From: Phycisphaerales bacterium
Lineage (GTDB): Bacteria > Planctomycetota > Phycisphaerae > Phycisphaerales > UBA1924
Length of the DNA stretch: 20,622 nt
Reading direction: 5' to 3'
Assembly: GCA_030680655.1 (NCBI GenBank)
Contig: JAUXUZ010000015.1
Span: 1-20,622 of the forward strand
This document shows, piece after piece, positions 1-8,421 of this stretch. A program made the position numbers and the translations under genes. Under the pieces are notes generated by a model, which was given only the letters and a program-made list of their open reading frames with translations, was not told where the DNA came from and ran no database searches. Position 1 is the first letter of the stretch; every line of letters starts with the position of its first letter.

Positions 1-72
1 CGGCGTGGGGGCAGGATTTTCATGACAACCGGACTGGCACGGAGCGGTATGCGCATCTAGAGGTGCAACCCC

Positions 73-678
73 GTGCAAGTGGAGGAAACTCAAGGCGATG
101 GTCTTGTCTCGCGGGCTCGCGCCGGCGATACGGAGGCGCTGCGCGCGCTGTGGGCCGACAACCGGCGCTGGGTCGCGGCCGTCATTCTCACCCACAAGCC
201 GAGCCGGGCCGATCTGGATGACATCCTGCAAGAGGTCGCCGCGACGATGTGCCAGAAGGTGCACGCGGTGGAGGACGAGGGTGCGTTCCGGGGGTGGTTG
301 CGGATGGTCGCCGTGAACGCGGCGCGGCTGGCGGGGCGGAAGCAGGAGGTGCGCCAGCGGCACGCGACGCTGCACGCGGCGATGCTCAACGGCGAATCCT
401 CGCCGAGCCAGCGTGCCGGTGCGGGGGGGGCTCCGCTGCCGGGTCAACTGAGCGAGGAGGCGCAGCGCGTGCTCGATGCCGCCCGGTCGCTGCCGGATGA
501 GTACAGCGAGCCGCTGCTGCTGCGGGCGGTGCAGGGCCTGAGTTACCGGGCGATCGGTCAGATCATGGAACTGCCCGAGACGACGATCGAGACGCGCATC
601 GCCCGGGCGCGGCGGATGCTGCGCGAGACCGTCGAGCGGCAGTCGAGCGGGGCGCTCGCCGGGGCACGGTTGAAGTAG
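73..678 (+). CDS. ECF-like RNA polymerase sigma factor
   Basis: A 201-residue protein with sigma-70 region 2 at about residues 25-90 and region 4 at about 135-187. Region 2 carries DLDDILQEVAATM followed by FRGWLRMVAVNAAR, the usual helix pair that binds core polymerase and the -10 element. Region 4 reads LPDEYSEPLLLRAVQGLSYRAI and then a helix-turn-helix with ETTIETRIARARRML, which reads the -35 element. The length and the lack of regions 1 and 3 fit the extracytoplasmic-function group. The start is a GTG with an AGAGG-like site nine bases before it. The gene downstream encodes a single-TM protein, the usual place for an anti-sigma factor, and a PDZ lipoprotein follows, so control by an envelope signal is a reasonable inference. 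The regulon cannot be told from this window. The family call is firm; the ECF subgroup is not assigned. Confidence 0.9.
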   Translation: MQVEETQGDGLVSRARAGDTEALRALWADNRRWVAAVILTHKPSRADLDDILQEVAATMCQKVHAVEDEGAFRGWLRMVAVNAARLAGRKQEVRQRHATLHAAMLNGESSPSQRAGAGGAPLPGQLSEEAQRVLDAARSLPDEYSEPLLLRAVQGLSYRAIGQIMELPETTIETRIARARRMLRETVERQSSGALAGARLK

Positions 679-748
679 CGCAGCCGGCGCGTCGCTTCGC
701 GCTCGATGCCGCCAAATTACCCGCACAGCTTCCGAATAAGCACCAAGG

Positions 749-1510
749 TTGGTGGGTGATCCGCTCGCTTCTGACGTGGAGGAGGAGCGCAAAAGCGACG
801 GGAAGCAGCCCGCGGCGCATCTGGCGGGGGTGATGGTCAACGACGAACACACCAATCTGGATAAGGACGTGCTCTTTTCACGCGTGCTCGAAGGGCGCGG
901 ACGGGCCGCCGACTGGCAGCGCTTGCGTGAGACGACCGCCAGCGACGCCGGCGCGTGGGACCGGCTCATCGGGAACGCGTCGGATCAAGACGCCCTGGGT
1001 GAGGCGGTTGAACTGGCCGGACAACGGGCCGAGGCCTTCGCGGCAGGCACGGGCGAACTGGGTGGGCCGATGGTGTTTCCGAGCGCGCAGGGGCGCCGGG
1101 CCGATCGGGCCGTTCGCGCTGCCCGGCTGGGGTGGCTGATGGCGGCGTGCATGGCCTTGGGGCTGGTCAGTGTCTCGCTCAGGACGGGGGGAAGCGGGGG
1201 TGGTTCTCCGGGCGCATTGAACCCGGCCACGGCGGGCTTCAGCTTCGACGACTTCTCGTCGAGCGACTTGATGAACGGGTACAAGGTCCGCGCTGCGCAG
1301 GAGGGGACGCTGGTTGGGGAGTTGCCCCAGCGCGTGGTGATCGAGACGCGCCCGTCGGCCGACGGCAAGGGGTACGAGGTGCTGTACATGCGGCAGTTCA
1401 TCGAGCGCGCGATCGTGGACGATCTGTACAAGCTCGGCACCGACGAATCGGGGCGCGCGGTGATGGTGCCAACGTCGTTGCCGAAGACCAGGCCCGCGGG
1501 GGCGATGTAG
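749..1510 (+). CDS. Single-TM protein, candidate anti-sigma factor
   Basis: Up to 253 residues. I do not recognise a named domain. The N-terminal half is charged and would be cytoplasmic. One hydrophobic segment (about residues 126-144, LGWLMAACMALGLVSVSL) is followed by a Gly/Ser-rich linker and a roughly 100-residue extracytoplasmic tail. This topology, and the place directly after an ECF sigma gene, match membrane anti-sigma factors, so that role is inferred from context and not from a motif; no zinc-binding HxxxCxxC is visible. The start is uncertain. The longest frame begins with TTG at 749. An ATG at 833 gives 225 residues and keeps the membrane segment. A GGAGGAGG run at 778-785 has no well-placed start after it. 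It lies 70 bases after the sigma gene and 76 before the PDZ gene, probably in one transcript. Confidence 0.7.
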   Translation: MVGDPLASDVEEERKSDGKQPAAHLAGVMVNDEHTNLDKDVLFSRVLEGRGRAADWQRLRETTASDAGAWDRLIGNASDQDALGEAVELAGQRAEAFAAGTGELGGPMVFPSAQGRRADRAVRAARLGWLMAACMALGLVSVSLRTGGSGGGSPGALNPATAGFSFDDFSSSDLMNGYKVRAAQEGTLVGELPQRVVIETRPSADGKGYEVLYMRQFIERAIVDDLYKLGTDESGRAVMVPTSLPKTRPAGAM

Positions 1511-1574
1511 TCATAACTTTGCGCCGTGTGCGCTGGACCTTGGACGGGTCGCAGCGCTTGGCGCATCTCTCGTG

Positions 1575-1579
1575 AAGGA
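1575..1579 (+). promoter_or_regulatory. Ribosome binding site that sets the PDZ lipoprotein start
   Basis: AAGGA lies seven bases before the ATG at 1587. A GTG at 1572 opens the same frame but would put this site inside the gene, so the ATG is preferred. Confidence 0.6.
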
Positions 1580-1586
1580 ACGACCG

Positions 1587-2882
1587 ATGATGAACCTGAA
1601 TCAACGTCAAACTGTGCTCGCCCTGCTGCTCGTTGCGGGCCTGGCGGGCTGCGCATCGACCCAGACGGCCCGCGCCTGCCCGCCCGGTGAGGAGGGCACA
1701 TCGCCCGCGCTGGGCCAGCAGATCGAGCGCGAGATGACGCTGCGGATGCCGCCCGGTGCGCGCGTGAACCAGCGGCTGATTGTCAAAACCGATGGTCACG
1801 ATGGGCAGGCGTTGGCAGCGATGGTTCCTGCTGAGCACCTCTTTGTCGCCAGCGGCCGACAGCCTCAGGTTGCGCGGGCGCAAGTGGTAGCAGTGGGCGG
1901 CGACGGCCCGCAGCGGGTGCTTCGTGTGAAAGAAGACGGACGCGACATCCGCGTTGAGCAGCGCGGCGGGAAGGTCACCGCGACGATCAACGGCAAGCCC
2001 GTCCCCGCCAACGCGGTGACGGTCAAGAACGGCAAGATCGAGGTGCGCGACGCCAGCGGGCAGCCGGTGCTGAAGGAAGAGTGGCCGGAGATCGAAGTAT
2101 CGACCCGGGTCATCCGCGGCGTGCCGGTGGTGCCGGGTGTCCCGCTGCCGCCTGTTGCTCCGGGGATCACGTGGTCGGGCGGTGACGACCAGACGCCTCG
2201 CGTGATGATGGGCATCACCATGGACGATGCCGACGCGGGCCTGATCGAGCAGCTCGGCCTGCCCAAGGGTGACTACGCGGTCATTCAGACGGTGCCGGAG
2301 GGGCTGCCCGCTGCGAAGGCGGGGCTGCAGCCGAAGGACATTATCGTGTCGATCGACGGCAAGTCGGGCGCGGGGACCGATGGCATCCGCGACGCGATCG
2401 CGCTCAAGCAGCCGGGCGACACGCTCTCGGTGGAGGTGATCCGCAAGGGCGAGCGCGTGAAGGCCGATGTGAAGCTCGAGGCGTTCGATGGCAAGCGGTT
2501 CAAGGCGTACGGTGAGACGATGCTCGGGCAGGGCCAGAGCGAGGATGTCTGGCGGCTCTATGGTGACCGCATGAAGGAGTACGGCAAGGAGATTGAGGAG
2601 CGGGCGAAGGAGTTCGGCGGCGACCTCAAGAGCCAGCTCGACATCGAGCGCCTGCAGAACCACCTGAAGCTGGCGATCCCGCGCGGCAACAACGGCGAGC
2701 CGATGATCCTGATGAGCCCCGGCGAGGGCGGCGCCAAGCTTGAGGAGCGCCTCAGCGCGATGGAATCGCAGATGAAGCGGCTTGAAGAGCTTCTCAAGCG
2801 GCTTGAGTCCCGCACGGCGAGCCCCGCGCCCGCCGGCGGCGGCAGCGGCAACCCGGCCCCCTGGTTTGCGAACAGTCTGTAA
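1587..2882 (+). CDS. PDZ-domain lipoprotein
   Basis: A 431-residue protein beginning with a lipoprotein signal peptide: a hydrophobic run ends in the lipobox L19-A20-G21-C22, so the mature protein should be lipid-anchored outside the cytoplasmic membrane. A PDZ domain spans about residues 203-298. It has the carboxylate-loop region MGITMDDAD and the core GLPAAKAGLQPKDIIVSIDG, as in HtrA/DegP and site-2 protease PDZ domains. No catalytic Ser protease or HExxH motif is present, so it is probably a binding or sensing protein. The C-terminus has a charged helix and a short heptad-like coiled coil (about residues 385-410, rich in Leu/Glu/Arg). It is the third gene after the sigma factor and candidate anti-sigma factor. 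A role as envelope sensor or partner in that pathway is plausible but not shown. Confidence 0.85.
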   Translation: MMNLNQRQTVLALLLVAGLAGCASTQTARACPPGEEGTSPALGQQIEREMTLRMPPGARVNQRLIVKTDGHDGQALAAMVPAEHLFVASGRQPQVARAQVVAVGGDGPQRVLRVKEDGRDIRVEQRGGKVTATINGKPVPANAVTVKNGKIEVRDASGQPVLKEEWPEIEVSTRVIRGVPVVPGVPLPPVAPGITWSGGDDQTPRVMMGITMDDADAGLIEQLGLPKGDYAVIQTVPEGLPAAKAGLQPKDIIVSIDGKSGAGTDGIRDAIALKQPGDTLSVEVIRKGERVKADVKLEAFDGKRFKAYGETMLGQGQSEDVWRLYGDRMKEYGKEIEERAKEFGGDLKSQLDIERLQNHLKLAIPRGNNGEPMILMSPGEGGAKLEERLSAMESQMKRLEELLKRLESRTASPAPAGGGSGNPAPWFANSL

Positions 2883-2952
2883 CGGTGCATCTATGCTCCG
2901 CGCGGGCACGAAGAGAGCCGCGACGGAGAGAAACAGCCTTCATTTCCCCCAC

Positions 2953-2988
2953 AGCGGCCCGCCCGCACGAAAGTGTCGGCGGGCTGCT
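2953..2988 (+). terminator. Hairpin after the sigma/PDZ operon
   Basis: Ten bases (2954-2963) pair with 2978-2987, with one G-U. An outer A-T pair adds to the stem, and an inner four-base stem is capped by a GAAA tetraloop at 2969-2972. It sits about 70 bases after the PDZ stop and before lysS. There is no T-run after it, so it may act as a factor-dependent terminator or as a 3'-end stabiliser. Confidence 0.45.
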
Positions 2989-3043
2989 TGCGTGATGGCC
3001 CGGCTCGTGGGGTTGATTCCTCCGGGCAACCGCTCGGGGCTCG

Positions 3044-3049
3044 TATCAT
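3044..3049 (+). promoter_or_regulatory. lysS: Candidate -10 element for lysS
   Basis: TATCAT matches TATAAT at five of six positions and ends eight bases before the lysS ATG at 3058. No good -35 lies 16-18 bases upstream and no Shine-Dalgarno site precedes the ATG. If the hexamer is used, the message would be leaderless or nearly so. Confidence 0.3.
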
Positions 3050-3057
3050 CGCGACCT

Positions 3058-4656
<1,599 letters not shown>

Positions 4657-5007
4657 CGGTCGCGGGCACCTGGCTTGGCGAGGGTTTTCCCTTTGTGCGC
4701 GGGTTGTCGGTTGGGTTGCCCACAGGTCGTGCACGCGGTGTGGACGGGCGCTCGGGGCGTGTCGGTGGAACGAGCGGACTTGGCCGCGGCGCGCGCGCCG
4801 AACCGACAGGCGCGGGGAACCGACAGTGGCTGCCGCGCGGCGGTGCACCGTGAATTCACACCGGGCTGGTGACGCAGCGCTGCGAGAATTGACGAGCGGA
4901 GCAGCGCGGACGATTGAGTTGTGCACAACCCGACACCCCCTTCTCCTACCACCACCAGCTATCTCTCTTCTTCTAAGAGGAAGAAGAAGAACAAGACACC
5001 TACGCGG
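4657..5007. other. Gene-free gap between lysS and fpg
   Basis: This 351-base stretch lies between the convergent ends of lysS and fpg. I see no credible gene. It holds a perfect 12-base palindrome (GTTGTGCACAAC, 4918-4929), two copies of AACCGACAG near 4800-4826, and a pyrimidine-to-purine switch at about 4962-4991. The switch can fold into an eight-pair hairpin (4966-4973 with 4980-4987). The hairpin is 20 bases past the fpg stop and may mark its 3' end, but no T-run follows on the minus strand. Confidence 0.5.
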
Positions 5008-5823
5008 TCAACGAGCCTGGCACGTCGAGCAGGCGACGGTCGTACGTTGCCCCAGGACGAAGCCGCGGAGCGTCTGGCCGCAGACGGTGCACACGAGGCC
5101 TGCGCGGCCGTAGACGCGGTGCAGATTCGCGTAGGAGCCAGCTTGCCCGTCGGCGTCGCGGTAGTCGCGGAGGGTTGAGCCGCGGGCGGCGACGGCGGTG
5201 GTGAGTACCTGCCTGATCGAGTGTGCGAGGCGCTCGACGCGGGAGTGGGAGAGCCGGTGGCAGAGGGCCTTGGGGTGAATACCCGCCACGAAGAGGGCTT
5301 CGTCGGCGTAGATGTTGCCGATGCCGGCGACGGTGTGCTGGTCAAGGAGCGCGGCCTTGATCGCGCGTGACGAGCTGTGGAGCGCCGACCAGAGCTGCGC
5401 GGCGGTGATGGCCAGGCCGTCGGGCCCGAGGTGTTGCCATGTGGCTTCGAGCTGCGCGGGTGAGCGGAGCGTGGTGAGTCCGCCGAAGCGCCGTGGGTCG
5501 CGGAAGAGGATGGTTGTTGACGAGGAGCGGATTGTCCACAGCGCGTGCACGTGGGTGGGGAGCGGGCTGCTCGCCGGCGCAGCGAGCACCTGGCCGGACA
5601 TCCCCAGTTGCACGATGACCGCGCGGCCGGATGCGGCGATCACGGCGAGCTGCTTGCCTCTGCGTTCGATGCGTTCGACGGTTGCGCCCTGGAGCAGGTC
5701 GGCGGGGGTGCGTGCGCCGGTGACGAAGTCGTCGCGGCGGAGGGTTGCGGCGGCGATGGTGCGGCCGAGCAGGTGCGGCGCGAGCGATCGGCGGACGGTC
5801 TCGACCTCGGGGAGTTCGGGCAT
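5008..5823 (-). CDS. mutM: Formamidopyrimidine-DNA glycosylase (Fpg/MutM)
   Basis: A 271-residue bifunctional glycosylase and AP lyase that removes 8-oxoguanine and ring-opened purines in base excision repair. The start is set by chemistry: the mature N-terminus must be Pro-Glu-Leu-Pro-Glu, because Pro2 is the catalytic nucleophile. The ATG at 5823 is therefore correct and an in-frame ATG four codons upstream is not. Visible family residues are E3, Lys57 in RRGK, Met75 in LGMSG with Arg112 and Phe113 (the intercalating triad), the helix-two-turn-helix core GIGNIYADEALF at 167-178, and a C-terminal zinc finger CxxC-x16-CxxC with the conserved QR. The length is normal. No Shine-Dalgarno sequence is seen. 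It follows the small HTH gene on the same strand, but a strong hairpin between them suggests separate transcripts. Confidence 0.97.
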   Translation of the reverse strand: MPELPEVETVRRSLAPHLLGRTIAAATLRRDDFVTGARTPADLLQGATVERIERRGKQLAVIAASGRAVIVQLGMSGQVLAAPASSPLPTHVHALWTIRSSSTTILFRDPRRFGGLTTLRSPAQLEATWQHLGPDGLAITAAQLWSALHSSSRAIKAALLDQHTVAGIGNIYADEALFVAGIHPKALCHRLSHSRVERLAHSIRQVLTTAVAARGSTLRDYRDADGQAGSYANLHRVYGRAGLVCTVCGQTLRGFVLGQRTTVACSTCQAR

Positions 5824-5854
5824 GCGTGTGTGCAAGCGTAGTGGCGGTAACGAC

Positions 5855-5882
5855 AGCGGCCGGCGCGTGTGCGCCGGCCGCT
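5855..5882 (-). terminator. Perfect 12-pair hairpin between the small HTH gene and fpg
   Basis: Positions 5855-5866 pair fully with 5871-5882 around a four-base loop. The stem is nearly all G-C. It begins 30 bases after the minus-strand stop at 5912 and about 30 bases before the fpg start. No T-run follows, so termination is likely but not certain; it could also shape the fpg leader. Confidence 0.55.
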
Positions 5883-5911
5883 TGCTTGGATTTGCGGGTT
5901 TTGCGGGCGGA

Positions 5912-6304
5912 TCAGGCGACGGTGTACTTGCCGCGGGTAACGCGCTTGAAACCGTTCTTCTTGGCCATGAGCGCGGCGTTGACGATGGTGCGGAAGTTTG
6001 GTGAGTTGGTCTTGTAGCCGAGCTTCTGCACGGCTTCGGCGACCTCGGTGACGCCCATGGTGTTGTTGGTGAGGGCGCGCTTGAGGTAGTCGGCGAGGGT
6101 GGCGTTGTTTGCGCCGCGCCCTGCGCGTGAGCCGCCGGCGCTGCCGCCGAGCGCGGCGATCATCGCGTCGAGGCGGTCGACCTTGGCCATGGCCTTGTCG
6201 CGGCGGCGCTGGAGCGCAGGGAGCGAGCGGCGGCGGCGGTTGATCTCGCGGTTGAGATCGGCGATAGAAAGGCTGGCGACAGAACCCGATGTGCGTTTGG
6301 CCAT
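5912..6304 (-). CDS. Small coiled-coil protein with a winged-helix-like C-terminus
   Basis: A 130-residue protein with no gene name that I recognise. Residues 14-52 form a strongly charged, Arg-rich helix likely to be a coiled coil (LNREINRRRRSLPALQRRRD). A flexible Gly/Ser/Ala stretch follows at 53-66. The C-terminal 65 residues read like a compact winged helix of the HARE-HTH type: TLADYLKRALTNN, then EVAEAVQKLGYKTNS, then NFRTIVNAAL, ending in FKRVTRGKYTV. Such domains bind DNA or protein in other settings. The protein is very basic, so a nucleoid-associated or regulatory role is a fair guess and no more. The ATG at 6304 is chosen over one four codons upstream because the MAKR start fits better; neither has a clear Shine-Dalgarno site. 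A sigma70-like promoter lies about 100 bases upstream. Confidence 0.8.
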   Translation of the reverse strand: MAKRTSGSVASLSIADLNREINRRRRSLPALQRRRDKAMAKVDRLDAMIAALGGSAGGSRAGRGANNATLADYLKRALTNNTMGVTEVAEAVQKLGYKTNSPNFRTIVNAALMAKKNGFKRVTRGKYTVA

Positions 6305-6403
6305 TGTGGCACCCATAGTTGTACGTTCGCGGGCGCGAATCAGAGGCCCGCAATCTGTTGAAACACTTCCCGGTGCGCACCCGCGCGCCGGGCACTCACT
6401 CGC

Positions 6404-6432
6404 ATGATAGATTGAAGTAACAAGTCAATCAA
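6404..6432 (-). promoter_or_regulatory. Sigma70-like promoter for the small HTH gene
   Basis: On the minus strand TTGATT (6432-6427) and TATCAT (6409-6404) are separated by exactly 17 bases, matching the consensus at four of six and five of six positions. The surrounding stretch is the most AT-rich part of this gap. Transcription would start near 6397, leaving a leader of about 90 bases. Confidence 0.55.
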
Positions 6433-6574
6433 TGATGTTCTGGGCATTCACCCGAAAAGGCGGTGTAGCACACAAGACCCAAACACCGGCGTTCGCACAG
6501 TGAGGAGCGTCTCATCGGTGGCGCGGGGGGTGTACGCCCGCAGGGCGGCGCGGGCGCGATAGAGTTGGCGGTTC

Positions 6575-6658
6575 GCGGGCGTGGCGAAATTGGCAGACGC
6601 ACGAGATTTAGGTTCTCGTGGGCGAAAGCCCGTGCAGGTTCAAGTCCTGTCGCCCGCA
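6575..6658 (+). tRNA. tRNA-Leu (anticodon UAG)
   Basis: The 84-base gene folds into a full type II cloverleaf. The acceptor arm pairs GCGGGCG (6575-6581) with CGCCCGC (6651-6657), with discriminator A at 6658. The D stem is GCG/CGC. The anticodon stem is CGAGA/TCTCG around TTTAGGT, giving TAG at 6609-6611. A long variable arm with a GGGC/GCCC stem follows, as expected for leucine. The T arm is GCAGG-TTCAAGT-CCTGT. CCA is not encoded, so it must be added after transcription. A weak TAGAGT -10-like hexamer lies ten bases upstream. Confidence 0.97.
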
Positions 6659-6672
6659 TTTGAAGGCAGCGC

Positions 6673-8397
6673 TTACTGGCCTGCGCGCCAGGGAGTGTCG
6701 GGGCGCTGGCGGGTATCGGCTGTTGCGCTGGGGTCGATCGCGGCGGCGGGATCGACCGGCAGCACGACGCTGAAGGTGGCCCCCTTTCCGGGGGTGCTGG
6801 TCAGCAGCACCTTGCCGTCGTGACTCTCGATGATGCGGCGGGTTACAGCGAGCCCCAGACCGGTGCCGCGGAGACCCTTGGTTGTGAAGAACGGCTCGAA
6901 GATGCGCCGCTGCAGGTCGGGCGGGATGCCGGGCCCGTTGTCGATGATGTCGACCCTGAACTGCCCCTTGCCGTTGAGGCGTCCGGGGGTTTCAGGAATG
7001 AACTTGGCCCGCACGGTGACGACGCCGGTCTTGGCTTCGACGGCCTCGACGGCGTTTGAGATCAGGTTCATAAGCGCCTGGTGAACCTGCGCGGCGTCGA
7101 TCGGGACGGGGGGGGTGTCGGGGTCAACGTCAACGATGAGCGCGACGCCGCGGAGCTTGCACTGGTCGGCCAGGAGCGAGGCGCAGTCTTCCAGGAGGGG
7201 CTGGACCTTGGTGAGCTCGATCTCGAGCGTGCGCTGGCGCGAGAAGGCGAGCATGTTGAGTGTGAGGGCGATGATGCGGTCGAGGTTCCGCTTGAGAATG
7301 GGCCAGCCGCCGCGTGAGACCTTCAGGTCGTCTTTGCGGAGGCCCATCTCGACGACGTCGGCCCCGCCGCGGAGGCCCTGGAGGATGTTCTTGATCGAGT
7401 GGGAGAGGCTGGCGACGGTCTGCCCGATCGCGGCGAGGCGTTCGGTCTGAAGCTTCTGCGACAGGAGCTCCAGGTGTGAGAGGGCGAGGCCGGTCTGCTG
7501 GCCGATGGCGGTCATGAGGGCGAGCTGGTCGGCGCTGAAAGCGCCGGCGCCGATGGAGGAGTCGGCGTAGATGGCGCCGAAGGTGCGCCCGGCGGATCGG
7601 ACGGGGACGCACATGGCGCTGCGGATGGCGAGGCGCTGGACGGAGTCTCCCTTGCGGAAGCGCTCGTCGCTCATGGCGTTGCTGGCGAGGATGCCCTCGC
7701 CCTTGTCGAGCACGTGCTGGAGGATAGTGCGGGAGACGTCGATCGGCGGCTGCTTGCCGGGGGGTGACTTGGCGGCGAACCGGACGACCGCCGGCGCGGG
7801 GCCGTCGCCCTCGTCGATGAGCAGGACGGCGCGCTCGGGCTTGAGCTCGCTGAAGATAAGGTCGAAGATCCCTTCGAAGAGGCGCTCGCGCTCGGGGAGG
7901 GTGCTGACGAGCGTGGTGAGCCGGTAGAGCACGCGCAGGTGCGAGTTGGCGCCGCCGGAGATCGTGGCGCCCAGGGCCGTTCCTGCGCGCGTGTCACCAT
8001 CCAGGGCGAGGATGACGGAGTCTTCGGACGAGAGGGCGCGTTCGATGGACGTGTCGACCTGGTCGTCGCGGAGCATGCGGACCTGCGGGTCGATCCGCTT
8101 GACGGTCCGCCCGAAGGAGAAGAGCGTCATCCCCGCGCGGATCTGGTCGCCCGGCTTGAGCTTGACGCGGGCGTTGGGCTCGATGCGGACCCCGTTGACG
8201 AGGGTGGCGTTCTGGCTGCCCAGGTCGCGGAGGTACCATTCGCCCTTGTCGGGGGTCAGTTCGGCGTGGCGGCGGCTGACGGTGCCGTCGCTGAGGGGGA
8301 GGCTTTCCGACGAGCGGCCGATCATCTGGGGCTCGTTGTCGGGGAGCTCGAAGGTGCGGCCTTTGTCGGGTCCCTGGATGACGGTGAGCACCAGCAC
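6673..8397 (-). CDS. FHA-GAF sensor histidine kinase
   Basis: A 574-residue soluble kinase with no membrane segment. Residues 1-97 form an FHA domain that should bind phosphothreonine: the conserved set G27-R28-S29, S41..H44 and N68-G69 is complete. Residues about 152-310 form a GAF domain. A dimerisation helix then carries the phospho-acceptor His333 (SLSHSIKNILQ). The ATPase domain has N-box N444/N448, G1 DNGPGIPPD (486-494), F-box FEPFFTTK and G2 GTGLGLAV (511-518), so it looks active. The start is a GTG at 8397, just before the FHA strand; no upstream start fits, since the frame then runs into the divergent gene. No receiver or response regulator lies beside it. The stop is 14 bases from the convergent tRNA-Leu. 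An FHA input suggests a link to Ser/Thr kinase signalling. Confidence 0.93.
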   Translation of the reverse strand: MLVLTVIQGPDKGRTFELPDNEPQMIGRSSESLPLSDGTVSRRHAELTPDKGEWYLRDLGSQNATLVNGVRIEPNARVKLKPGDQIRAGMTLFSFGRTVKRIDPQVRMLRDDQVDTSIERALSSEDSVILALDGDTRAGTALGATISGGANSHLRVLYRLTTLVSTLPERERLFEGIFDLIFSELKPERAVLLIDEGDGPAPAVVRFAAKSPPGKQPPIDVSRTILQHVLDKGEGILASNAMSDERFRKGDSVQRLAIRSAMCVPVRSAGRTFGAIYADSSIGAGAFSADQLALMTAIGQQTGLALSHLELLSQKLQTERLAAIGQTVASLSHSIKNILQGLRGGADVVEMGLRKDDLKVSRGGWPILKRNLDRIIALTLNMLAFSRQRTLEIELTKVQPLLEDCASLLADQCKLRGVALIVDVDPDTPPVPIDAAQVHQALMNLISNAVEAVEAKTGVVTVRAKFIPETPGRLNGKGQFRVDIIDNGPGIPPDLQRRIFEPFFTTKGLRGTGLGLAVTRRIIESHDGKVLLTSTPGKGATFSVVLPVDPAAAIDPSATADTRQRPDTPWRAGQ

Positions 8398-8421
8398 GCG
8401 GGTACGGTACGATGCCTGACT
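8398..8421. promoter_or_regulatory. 24-base divergent control region
   Basis: This is the whole space between the GTG of the FHA kinase and the ATG of the DinB-family gene. It holds a tandem GGTACGGTAC (8401-8410) and, on the plus strand, TACGAT (8408-8413) eight bases before the ATG. On the minus strand a CATAGT hexamer overlaps the DinB start. Promoters for both genes must therefore overlap each other or the coding ends. Confidence 0.35.

Noticed and set aside
36..54. TGGCAC followed by TATGC, resembling a sigma54 -24/-12 promoter
   Set aside because: The GG and GC elements are three bases too far apart for sigma54, and the gene shows no other sign of such control.
1..60. Open frame ending in TAG at 58-60, possibly the tail of an upstream gene
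   Set aside because: Only 19 codons are visible and the peptide has no recognisable features, so it cannot be told from chance.
1398..2909. Long minus-strand frame opposite the PDZ gene (503 codons)
   Set aside because: It is an antisense shadow of high-GC coding sequence, very rich in Arg and His and without a domain; the plus strand has a lipoprotein signal and PDZ motif.
2782..3057. N-terminal extension of lysS back into the PDZ gene
   Set aside because: It overlaps the PDZ gene end by about 100 bases and adds low-complexity sequence unlike LysRS; the ATG at 3058 gives the normal length.
4918..4929. GTTGTGCACAAC as a pair of DnaA boxes
   Set aside because: Each strand differs from TTATNCACA at one position, there is no cluster of boxes, no AT-rich unwinding region and no dnaA or dnaN nearby.
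6429..6659. Minus-strand frame beginning MRATGLEPARAF across the tRNA
   Set aside because: This is the reverse complement of the tRNA-Leu gene, a well-known source of false proteins.
7939..8421. Upstream extension of the DinB-family frame
   Set aside because: It lies wholly opposite the FHA and linker part of the kinase and lacks any domain; the family fold begins at the ATG at 8422.
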